Source: Candidatus Methanogasteraceae archaeon UBA261
GTDB lineage: Archaea > Halobacteriota > Methanosarcinia > Methanosarcinales > Methanogasteraceae
Assembly: GCA_002506015.1 (NCBI GenBank)
Contig: DAWR01000072.1
Span: 24,843 to 34,468, forward strand
Direction: 5' to 3'
Length of the DNA: 9,626 nucleotides
The position numbers and the translations under genes were made by a program. Positions 1-5,866 of this stretch are shown here, piece after piece (the stretch's first letter is position 1; each line of letters begins with the position of its first letter). The notes beneath the pieces were generated by a model. That model did not search any database. It was not told where the DNA came from and was given only the letters and a program-made list of their open reading frames with translations.

Positions 1-1131
1 GTATTCTTTAACAGCAGCTCTGTATGTATACTCCTCTTCCACCAGTCGTCGAGCGTTCGTTATGATCCCACCAATATCAGGATACGCAAGAGCCCTCATA
101 ACACCTTCTGCGATTTCCTCCGAAGAATTGTTTTTTAGAATGAACCCTGTCGATTCATCCTTCACCAGATCAGGTACCGATCCAACAGGCGTTGCCAGAA
201 CCGGTGTTCCGCATGCCATCGCTTCCAGCAGTATATTTGGGAGCCCTTCGGTGTGGGATGGTAGCACCAGCAACTTCAGTTCATTCAGAGACTCAGGGAT
301 TTTTTCGTGTGGAATCCACCCGGATAGCCGTATCTTATTGCCAGGATCGTTTTTATCGATGAACTGCTCGATATCAGCCAATAGATCGCCGTCGCCAGAT
401 ATGGTGATGCTGATTTCATCGTTTTTTACAAACACCTGTGGAATTGCATCGAGAAACGTCATGATGCCCTTTTCCACGCTAAAGCGTCCGATATACCCGA
501 TTGTATCAGCTCTGTCCTCTATGTTCTTCCGTATTTTGAACATATCAACATCTAAAAAATGTTCGTGGGCTATTGAGACCTTGTTCCGGTATCGTCCGAG
601 ATGCCACTCATCGATGTGCCTTTCCGAATAGAGAACGATTCTCGACGAAACGATGAAATTGATCCTCAACAGTAATTTTAAGGGGATACGAAGAATATCC
701 CCCTGCATCTCAAAGGGCAAGATGTAATCGGACGCCATAACCAGTATAACCTTCTTTCCTGCCAATCTCGCAGCTAATATCGGCAACGTCAGACTGTCGC
801 CCATGAAACAGATCCAGAGATCCACGTTTCTTGATAGCGATAGTATCTTGCGCAGGATCTGAAATTCGATACGGATGTGGTTTGCAACCCCGCTAATCAT
901 ACCGGATCTGATCTTTCGCTTTATAGTGTGAAGATGGACCTTTTCGTGGATCTTTTTGGAAGGCGTGCCCCACGCATCTCCTGTGATGAGATATATGTCC
1001 TCCGACGTGGATGACAGTATGGCGATGAGATTTGATACGGGAACAACTCCGGATCTCTTTATGGGACCGGTAAATACACCCACGCGGAGTGGTTTTTTCA
1101 TCTCGGTCTCATCATGTTCGAAAGTCTTCAT
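1..1131 (-). CDS. Family-4 (GT-B) glycosyltransferase, C-terminus cut by window edge
   Basis: This retaining glycosyltransferase would transfer a sugar from a nucleotide-sugar donor, probably to a cell-surface glycan, lipid or glycoprotein; acceptor and sugar cannot be told. I translated the frame from 1131 to 1 by hand: it is open for 377 residues and leaves the window at ...AAVKEY. The C-terminal half has the family hallmarks: IGRFSVEKG at about 214-222, and the EX7E donor-site motif in EGLPNILLEAMACGTPVLA, with the two glutamates at about 295 and 303. A family length near 370-400 means little is missing. Two starts are possible: ATG at 1131 (MKTFEHD...) and ATG at 1101 (MKKPLRVGVF). The second begins right at the first beta strand; neither has a strong ribosome binding site. 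A 153-bp gap with a direct repeat separates it from the run upstream, so it may have its own promoter. Confidence 0.88.
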   Translation of the reverse strand, partial: MKTFEHDETEMKKPLRVGVFTGPIKRSGVVPVSNLIAILSSTSEDIYLITGDAWGTPSKKIHEKVHLHTIKRKIRSGMISGVANHIRIEFQILRKILSLSRNVDLWICFMGDSLTLPILAARLAGKKVILVMASDYILPFEMQGDILRIPLKLLLRINFIVSSRIVLYSERHIDEWHLGRYRNKVSIAHEHFLDVDMFKIRKNIEDRADTIGYIGRFSVEKGIMTFLDAIPQVFVKNDEISITISGDGDLLADIEQFIDKNDPGNKIRLSGWIPHEKIPESLNELKLLVLPSHTEGLPNILLEAMACGTPVLATPVGSVPDLVKDESTGFILKNNSSEEIAEGVMRALAYPDIGGIITNARRLVEEEYTYRAAVKEY

Positions 1132-1142
1132 CGGATCACAGG

Positions 1143-1169
1143 ATATCAATCAGTGACCATATCAATCAG
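1143..1169. repeat. 11-bp direct repeat upstream of the glycosyltransferase
   Basis: ATATCAATCAG occurs twice without mismatch, at 1143-1153 and 1159-1169, with a 16-bp period, 12 bp upstream of the ATG at 1131. On the coding strand this reads CTGATTGATAT. Both copies lie in the 153-bp gap between the zinc-ribbon gene and the glycosyltransferase. A paired protein-binding site is one reading; chance duplication is the other. Confidence 0.5.
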
Positions 1170-1284
1170 CCGGTAGTAAATGATTTCCATCGCATTGTTT
1201 GCCTATGCACACCAGCGGGGGGATTGTTACAGAGATTGCAGAGATTATAGATATTGCCGCATCTTCAGAGTGTCCCAGAGCAGA

Positions 1285-1470
1285 TCAGCGGGAACGGCAA
1301 GACTGTCTCGCAACCCACGATGAGAGCGCGTGGTTGAAATCATCCGCGTCCACATACTCCTTGCCGCAGCGAGGGCACCGCGAACCCCTAACCGTTGTAC
1401 CGTATCGCTCAAAGGTTGCTTTTACGGTCAGCATGCCACACTCGCACCGCAGAATCTCCGAACCGGACAT
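1285..1470 (-). CDS. Small zinc-ribbon protein (CxC...CxxC), function unknown
   Basis: This is a 61-residue protein with a likely zinc knuckle: C9-x-C11 near the N-terminus and C32-P-R-C35 followed by GKEYVDADDF. That spacing and the C-terminal 'CPRCGKEYVD' look like YgiT-type or other small zinc-ribbon proteins, but I do not recognise a named family with certainty. I chose ATG 1470 (MSGSEILRCEC), which lies 5 nt after the stop of the glycosylase gene; a TTG at 1488 would overlap that gene and adds only MQGLSD. The close spacing suggests translational coupling as the last gene of the argG-channel run. The cysteines argue for a real gene. It could be a nucleic-acid or protein adaptor for its neighbour, which is inference only. 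Confidence 0.6.
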   Translation of the reverse strand: MSGSEILRCECGMLTVKATFERYGTTVRGSRCPRCGKEYVDADDFNHALSSWVARQSCRSR

Positions 1471-1475
1471 ATCAC

Positions 1476-1805
1476 TCAAACCTTGCAATCGCAGCCTCGT
1501 TCCCTTAAGATTTTGACCTGTTCCTCATAAGGGGTTACGAATACGGTCTGCTCGGATTCTCCTGTAGCAAGTTCGGGGTCAAGAGGTGTATGGTGCTTGT
1601 AGCCCCTGTTTGCCATCTCTTCGACCAGTTTCTCGTGCCTCAGATAGAGCGCACCCAGTCTTCCCTTCCAGCGGAGCGTCTCAGGGTGGTTTGAGTACGC
1701 CTTCTTGTTGTTGGTTATTATCGACCATAAGGCATGCAATTCCCTGTGCTCGCCAAGCAGGTGATTCCGGCACATGTTCTCAGGAGGTATGTCCCAGATT
1801 CTCAT
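1476..1805 (-). CDS. T4 endonuclease V-like pyrimidine-dimer DNA glycosylase
   Basis: This is a 109-residue protein of the type that excises cyclobutane pyrimidine dimers and nicks the abasic site. Compared from memory with T4 endonuclease V, HLLGEHREL (residues 15-23) matches HLMAEYREL of the phage enzyme, placing E22 at the position of catalytic Glu23. LRHEKLVEEMANRGYKHHTPL (about 59-79) matches its 'KRQIELIAECLKRGF' helix. The start is ATG 1805 (MRIWDIPPEN), because GAGG lies 7 nt upstream and homology begins there; a longer frame from ATG 1847 adds 14 residues and has no ribosome binding site. Residue 2 is Arg, not the Thr2 whose alpha-amine does the chemistry in T4, so activity may differ. 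The C-terminus ends in CDCKV. It sits 25 nt after the three-helix membrane protein gene and 5 nt before the zinc-ribbon gene. Confidence 0.68.
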   Translation of the reverse strand: MRIWDIPPENMCRNHLLGEHRELHALWSIITNNKKAYSNHPETLRWKGRLGALYLRHEKLVEEMANRGYKHHTPLDPELATGESEQTVFVTPYEEQVKILRERGCDCKV

Positions 1806-1810
1806 ATAAT

Positions 1811-1817
1811 CGCCTCG
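1811..1817 (-). promoter_or_regulatory. Ribosome binding site fixing the glycosylase start
   Basis: The minus strand reads CGAGGCG here, with GAGG at 1813-1816 and a 7-nt spacer to ATG 1805. The upstream ATG at 1847 has nothing comparable, so this site favours the 109-residue form that begins MRIWDI. Confidence 0.55.
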
Positions 1818-1830
1818 ATCTTCAACATAC

Positions 1831-2115
1831 TCAACGTCCTCCGACATTGTTATATATCCGTCTGAAACCGAGCATTACGAGTAGTGCTATTGCCAGGGAG
1901 ATTGCCGATACAACGATGCAGATCCATTCGAAGTCAAACGAAAAAAAATAGGCGATTCTACGCAAAATCATGAAAAAGAGCGCAAAGACTATCAGATTCA
2001 ACGATTTCAACTCTTTCGGTATGAATTTCGTCAACGAATATCCGTAATAAAATGCGACCACCATGATTGCCACGGCGAGCAATTCTATGGACATTGCAAC
2101 TGTTTCGTACTGCAT
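1831..2115 (-). CDS. Small three-helix membrane protein downstream of RCK gene
   Basis: This 94-residue protein is almost all membrane segment. Hydrophobic stretches lie at about 8-25 (MSIELLAVAIMVVAFYYGY), 37-58 (the NLIVFALFFMILRR region) and 62-83 (WICIVVSAISLAIALLVMLG). It ends in a basic tail, FRRIYNNVGGR. There is no signal peptide and I recognise no named family. The start codon overlaps the stop of the upstream RCK gene by one base (TAATG), a strong sign of translational coupling; an internal ATG at 2094 lacks a ribosome binding site. The context suggests a membrane partner or anchor for the soluble RCK protein, or an unrelated small integral protein that shares the transcript. Confidence 0.7.
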   Translation of the reverse strand: MQYETVAMSIELLAVAIMVVAFYYGYSLTKFIPKELKSLNLIVFALFFMILRRIAYFFSFDFEWICIVVSAISLAIALLVMLGFRRIYNNVGGR

Positions 2116-2828
2116 TACCTGAAGAACTCTCCTATTTTCTCGATTACAACCGTCTCCGGACTCTTCGACAGCATGTTTTCGTACTCTTCGAAGTTCCTTA
2201 TGTGTTCTCTGCTGCCGATGATAGCAATTGTTGAGTCGTCTCCTATAATAGTATCTCCGCCTACATCGGTTATCACCTCACCTGCTACCTCGATTGCTAT
2301 GACCGTGCAGCCGACCTTCGAGCGTATGTCAAGCTCACTGAGTGTCTTTCCGGCAAAAGGTGAGTCATTCCGGACATGGTATCTTTCGATCTCGATACCT
2401 TCGTAGAGCATCACAACGTTTTCCCCATACTCAGAGATTGCCAGTTTTGCCACCATCTGTCCTACTATGATTGCGAGCGAGACAACATAATCAGCGCCCG
2501 CTTTGTAGATTCTGTCGCATATCGGCGCGTTCGCCCTCGTAAGAATGATTGAGTCCGGATTCATATTCCTTGCGACAAGAGTTGCAAAGATCGCGTCAGT
2601 ATCGATGTTCAGCGCAACTATTACAGTGAACGCAGACATAACCCCTGCTTCTCTGAGAATCTCTTCGTTTGAACCATCCCCGACAACATAATCAAATCCA
2701 CCCCCTTTCAGAATATCCTCATTCTTATCCACCACAACAAAGTCCACTTCAGTGGTTCTCAATTCGGCAACGATGCTCTTTCCGACGTCCCCATACCCGA
2801 TAACTACGATATGCCCTTTCCGATCCAT
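2115..2828 (-). CDS. Soluble RCK/TrkA-type K+ transport regulatory protein
   Basis: This 237-residue protein has two domains. The first is a Rossmann RCK_N/TrkA_N domain, about 1-120, with an intact dinucleotide-binding loop (GYGDVG, residues 11-16) and an acidic residue after the second strand (D34 in VVVDKNED), typical of NAD(H) or ATP/ADP binding. The second is a TrkA_C domain, about 140-225 (YHVRNDSPFAGKTLSELDI...). It has no membrane segment, so it should act in the cytoplasm, gating a channel or transporter in response to nucleotide. It lies 4 nt after the channel gene stop. GGTGAG just before ATG 2828 is a good ribosome binding site and overlaps that stop. It is not part of a Trk/Ktr operon with a transporter subunit, so its likely partner is the adjacent channel. 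Confidence 0.85.
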   Translation of the reverse strand: MDRKGHIVVIGYGDVGKSIVAELRTTEVDFVVVDKNEDILKGGGFDYVVGDGSNEEILREAGVMSAFTVIVALNIDTDAIFATLVARNMNPDSIILTRANAPICDRIYKAGADYVVSLAIIVGQMVAKLAISEYGENVVMLYEGIEIERYHVRNDSPFAGKTLSELDIRSKVGCTVIAIEVAGEVITDVGGDTIIGDDSTIAIIGSREHIRNFEEYENMLSKSPETVVIEKIGEFFR

Positions 2829-2832
2829 ATCC

Positions 2833-3846
2833 TCACCGGACCAACTTCTTGAGACCTAGCAGCTGTTCATTGGTACCGACCGCCAGCAGAATCGAGTTAG
2901 ATCTGATCACATCCGTTGATTTCAGATTTAGCGAGAGTTCGCCACCTGCCCACATCCCTATGACGTTGCAACCGGTCCGCTTCCGTATACCGGAATCCTT
3001 CAGACTCTTTCCGATCAGTTCGCTACCCGGATAGATCGGAAATTCGATTATCTCGACGTCCTTCAAGAAATCGGTTGCGCCGACGAGGTGGCTGACCGTC
3101 GGGTCCACTGCTTTTCTGCCAATAAAATGACCGAGCATCGATTTCGGAGCGATCACACTGTTCGCACCCGCGTACTCCAGGTATTTTCTCTTGGACAGAT
3201 CCTCGAGAATGGCAATTATCTTCAGTTCACTCAGCTCCCTTGCGGTCAAAACGATGCTCGCATTCATTTCATCGCTTTTATTGGCTATCAAAACTCTTGC
3301 AGTATCTATATTCGCTCCTTTTAGCGTGTCGCCATCGCTTGGATCCCCATGAATACACGGGATCTCTCGCTCCAGCAGATCCCTCACCGTATTCGCATCA
3401 GCCTCGATCACTACAAAAGGAATCCTCTGATGTTCAAGTTCATCGATCAGGCTCATAGCAGGCTGGCTGTATCCGCAGAGGATCAGATGATTCGAGAGCT
3501 TTTCAGATACACGCGTGGGTAGCGCGGCTTTCACACGCAATTCGATCCACGGCGTGATGATCAGTGGAAAAAGCAGTGCGAATAGTAAAAAAACTCCTGA
3601 AATGGCAACCACAACGGAAAATATCCGCCCAACCGCTCCCATGAAGAAAACATCACCATATCCGACGGTGGTCATGGTCGCGATGACCCAGTAGACTGCT
3701 GTTACCGGGTTCACCTGTACCATCTGCGCTGGTATCTGCTGCGCCTCCCGATACATCAGAAATAAAAAGATACTGGCGTATACGATGATGAGCGCTATTA
3801 CAACCACTATATAGCAGAGGATCGATCTTCTGACGCTTGTAGGCAT
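2833..3846 (-). CDS. MthK-like two-helix potassium channel with C-terminal RCK domain
   Basis: This 337-residue protein is built as TM1 (about 8-32), a pore helix with selectivity filter TVGYGD (60-65), TM2 (about 72-98), then a cytoplasmic RCK_N domain from about 118 and a TrkA_C domain to the end. This is the plan of prokaryotic gated K+ channels such as MthK, which work as tetramers with an RCK gating ring. The nucleotide loop is degenerate (LCGYSQPAMS instead of GxGxxG), as also in MthK, which senses Ca2+. From memory of the MthK alignment only one of its ring glutamates seems kept (E in AILEDLSK), so the ligand is open. I chose ATG 3846 because GGTGATC directly before it is a ribosome binding site; a GTG at 3852 would add two residues. 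It starts 10 nt after argG. Confidence 0.88.
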   Translation of the reverse strand: MPTSVRRSILCYIVVVIALIIVYASIFLFLMYREAQQIPAQMVQVNPVTAVYWVIATMTTVGYGDVFFMGAVGRIFSVVVAISGVFLLFALLFPLIITPWIELRVKAALPTRVSEKLSNHLILCGYSQPAMSLIDELEHQRIPFVVIEADANTVRDLLEREIPCIHGDPSDGDTLKGANIDTARVLIANKSDEMNASIVLTARELSELKIIAILEDLSKRKYLEYAGANSVIAPKSMLGHFIGRKAVDPTVSHLVGATDFLKDVEIIEFPIYPGSELIGKSLKDSGIRKRTGCNVIGMWAGGELSLNLKSTDVIRSNSILLAVGTNEQLLGLKKLVR

Positions 3847-3853
3847 GATCACC
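3847..3853 (-). promoter_or_regulatory. Ribosome binding site of the channel gene
   Basis: GGTGATC on the minus strand matches the archaeal anti-Shine-Dalgarno (complement of AUCACC) and lies immediately before ATG 3846. The possible GTG start at 3852 falls inside it, so ATG is the better start. Confidence 0.5.
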
Positions 3854-3856
3854 GCA

Positions 3857-5032
3857 TCATTTCATTGCTTTTTGCACCAACCGTGCCTGGAATCCATGAT
3901 ATTTTGAAAACCCTTCGGAATCCTTCTGATCGATCGATGATTCGCCGAACGAGACCAGTTCCTCGGAATAGAGTGCGAAATCGGACTTTCTTGCAACGAC
4001 AGTCGCAGAGCCCGCATGCAGCCGCACCTTCACAACCCCTGTGACCCGCTTCTGAGTCTCGTCGATGAACGCGCAGAGATCTGCGTAGAGCGGCTCGTCC
4101 ACAAGACCCATGTACGCAAGTTCTGCCCATGCAGCATCCACCATCGCCTTGAACCTGAGTTCACCCCTTGTTAAGGCGAGCATTTCAAGATCTCGGTGTG
4201 CATTCAGGAGTATCGTCGCAGCAGGATGCTCATAGATCTCTCTTGCCTTCAGTCCCAGCACCCGATCCTCGATATTATCTGACCGCCCGATACCATGCAC
4301 ACCGCCGATTGCGTTGAGTCTGGTGATCAGGGGGACGCCGTCCATCGTTGCTCCGTTCAATGCTACAGGAACACCGCCCTCAAACGATAATTCGATTATC
4401 TCTGGTTCCGTTACATTTTCGGGAGATTTCGTCCATTCATAGATCTCTTCGGGCGGGATTACGTACGGATCCTCCAGTTCTCCGCCCTCGATGCTCCTGC
4501 TCCAGATATTCTCGTCCACGCTCCAGATCTTCTCCCTCGTAACCGTGGTCGGTATGTTGTGCTGAAGCGCATAGTCGATCTCCCATTCCCTTGTCAGGTT
4601 CAGGTCACGCATAGGCGCGACGAGATCGAAGTCTGATGCGCGGAATATCACATCGAATCTGAGCTGATCGTTGCCCTTTCCTGTGCAGCCATGCGCAAGT
4701 GCCTGTGCATTCTCGGATTCTGCAATTTCGACGATCTTCTTTGCAATGAGCGGTCTGGCGAGCGCTGTTCCGAGCACATAGCCCTCATAGAGCCCGTTAG
4801 CCTTGATCGACGGAAAGATGTAATCCTTCACGAATTCATCCTTCAGATCGAGTGTGTAATGCCCATCAGCGAGGGCTTCTGCACGTTTCGTTGCGTCGCT
4901 GATCTCGGGTTCGGGCTGCCCGACATCGGCAACGACTGTGATCACGCGGTCGTAATCATATCGCTCTTTTAAGAGCGGGATTGCAACGGACGTGTCCAGT
5001 CCGCCGGAATATGCGAGTACTACTGTTTTCAT
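3857..5032 (-). CDS. argG: Argininosuccinate synthase
   Basis: This cytoplasmic enzyme joins citrulline and aspartate with ATP to give argininosuccinate, AMP and PPi, the penultimate step of arginine synthesis. At 391 residues it is the size of the short archaeal/bacterial form. The N-terminal PP-loop ATP site is AYSGGLDTS (7-15). Other family blocks are HGCTGKGNDQLRFD (114-127) and SVDENIWSRSIEGGELEDP (171-189). I set the start at ATG 5032 (MKTVVLAYSGG), where the family begins and where GAGG sits 8 nt upstream; a longer frame from 5050 adds MIEDII and would include that site. No argH lies next to it; instead a K+ channel gene follows after 10 nt. It is likely the first gene of a six-gene run. 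Confidence 0.97.
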   Translation of the reverse strand: MKTVVLAYSGGLDTSVAIPLLKERYDYDRVITVVADVGQPEPEISDATKRAEALADGHYTLDLKDEFVKDYIFPSIKANGLYEGYVLGTALARPLIAKKIVEIAESENAQALAHGCTGKGNDQLRFDVIFRASDFDLVAPMRDLNLTREWEIDYALQHNIPTTVTREKIWSVDENIWSRSIEGGELEDPYVIPPEEIYEWTKSPENVTEPEIIELSFEGGVPVALNGATMDGVPLITRLNAIGGVHGIGRSDNIEDRVLGLKAREIYEHPAATILLNAHRDLEMLALTRGELRFKAMVDAAWAELAYMGLVDEPLYADLCAFIDETQKRVTGVVKVRLHAGSATVVARKSDFALYSEELVSFGESSIDQKDSEGFSKYHGFQARLVQKAMK

Positions 5033-5040
5033 AATTATAT

Positions 5041-5044
5041 CCTC
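5041..5044 (-). promoter_or_regulatory. Ribosome binding site fixing the argG start
   Basis: GAGG on the minus strand with an 8-nt spacer to ATG 5032. It lies inside the longer reading frame from 5050 and so argues for the MKTVVLAYSGG start. Confidence 0.5.
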
Positions 5045-5120
5045 GATCATCGGTTGATGGTTTTCAATGCTGGTGGCTTTTTAATTTCTTGATGATATGG
5101 GTTATGGCAAAGAAGATTAA

Positions 5121-5173
5121 CACAGAGGACGCGGAGGGCACAGAGAGTTGCTGTGTTCTCTGTCTCCCCTGTG
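5121..5173. repeat. Imperfect 23-bp inverted repeat of CACAGAG type
   Basis: Arms 5121-5143 and 5151-5173 are complementary at 17 of 23 positions around a 7-nt loop (AGAGTTG). Several mismatches become G-U pairs in RNA transcribed from the plus strand. The left arm holds CACAGAG twice (5121-5127 and 5139-5145); the right arm ends in CCCTGTGG. Long purine-rich CACAGAG palindromes like this occur as dispersed intergenic elements in other genomes (from memory). It lies between the end of the nucleotidyltransferase gene and argG, upstream of the argG leader, and could fold in readthrough RNA and act as terminator or processing signal. No T-tract follows it. Confidence 0.6.
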
Positions 5174-5216
5174 GTTTTCCGAACCCATTCCGGAAGATGG
5201 TACAAAGTCTCTTGAG

Positions 5217-5483
5217 TTAGCCATATAATTTCACCCCTTCTTTCTCCACCAATCTGTTGAATAAATTGTCTCTATCCAGATTGACTATGTCTATGCGCTC
5301 CGGGATCTCAAGTGATAACTCCCCATAACATTTAAAGAAATTTTCCGGAGCTGTCCCCTTTATACCGATGTCGATATCGTTAGTGTCGTTGCAATGGAGA
5401 CAGGAACCGAATAAGATCACTGTACCGACATCATACTTCTCTGCATACTTTAATATATCTGCTTTGTATTTTTCCGATACCAT
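5217..5483 (-). CDS. Minimal nucleotidyltransferase (Pol beta-like, MNT) domain protein
   Basis: This is an 88-residue single-domain nucleotidyltransferase. It has the GS motif of the fold (LFGS, G26-S27), the paired acidic residues D36-I-D38, and a third likely metal ligand D65 in RIDIVNLD. The stretch between GS and DxD is CLHCNDTN, 8 residues, shorter than the usual 10 and without the common RxxG basic patch, so it belongs to a divergent subfamily. Such proteins usually pair with a second small protein and act by transferring nucleotides to a partner, often in toxin-antitoxin modules; the substrate here is unknown. I chose ATG 5483. The frame is open to an ATG at 5618, but that N-terminal part looks non-protein-like and overlaps the gene upstream. 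It is 56 nt downstream of the small conserved protein. Confidence 0.72.
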   Translation of the reverse strand: MVSEKYKADILKYAEKYDVGTVILFGSCLHCNDTNDIDIGIKGTAPENFFKCYGELSLEIPERIDIVNLDRDNLFNRLVEKEGVKLYG

Positions 5484-5539
5484 TTGCAGTCTCTTTTGAA
5501 TTTTTGTCGAAGCTGATTCCGGTACTATCCGAGCCCGAA

Positions 5540-5842
5540 CTATCTCGACTCTCCGTGTATTCGGAGAACATATTCGGATCGAGTCCCGGCATTGCTTGGC
5601 AGGTTGTGTATCCGGCAATAGTAATTGAGATCGTTGACATCGATCAACACGTCTGTTACATCGCCCCCTTCAGACTTTAATCTACCAATCAACATATCTG
5701 CGTTTTTCCGCCATTCCGAACATGTTAATCCCAACTTTTCCGAATCGTATGCTGTGGCTAAGAGTTCCTGCCATTGATTACAATTATAACGCGCAATTAA
5801 AAAGTTCACCGGTTCTACCGATTTACGCTTCCTGGCAAACAT
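5540..5842 (-). CDS. Small conserved protein upstream of the nucleotidyltransferase
   Basis: This is a 100-residue soluble protein with no membrane segment and no recognised catalytic motif. The pattern WQELLATAYDSEKLGLTCSEW, then RLKSEG...VLIDVNDLNYYC...LPSNAGTRSEYV, resembles a family of small hypothetical proteins that I recall in bacteria and archaea with an 'IDVDxLxxWC...RxxYA' ending, so I think the gene is real; no biochemical role is known to me. It starts 24 nt after ahbD, with only a weak GGG upstream, and precedes the nucleotidyltransferase. It could be the partner in a two-gene toxin-antitoxin-like module. It is not a HEPN protein by sequence: I see no Rx4-6H motif. Confidence 0.6.
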   Translation of the reverse strand: MFARKRKSVEPVNFLIARYNCNQWQELLATAYDSEKLGLTCSEWRKNADMLIGRLKSEGGDVTDVLIDVNDLNYYCRIHNLPSNAGTRSEYVLRIHGESR

Positions 5843-5866
5843 TCAATCCCGCCACCCGTAACTCCA

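Noticed and set aside
62..631. Plus-strand open frame of 189 codons
   Set aside because: It lies antisense to the glycosyltransferase, which has clear GT4 motifs in the minus frame; the plus translation has no recognisable pattern.
1230..1246. Tandem CAGAGATT copies with a 9-bp period
   Set aside because: Only two 8-bp copies in a gene-free gap; too short to separate from chance.
3849..4130. Minus-strand frame of 93 codons inside the argG end
   Set aside because: It is Arg/Cys-rich and out of frame with argG, which is intact and well conserved through this stretch.
5121..5173. Rho-independent style terminator
   Set aside because: The stem is long but imperfect and has no T-tract on either strand; kept as a repeat instead.
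5484..5618. N-terminal extension of the nucleotidyltransferase frame to ATG 5618
   Set aside because: It overlaps the 3' end of the preceding gene, shows no domain-like pattern and is not needed for the MNT fold; ATG 5483 is the better start.
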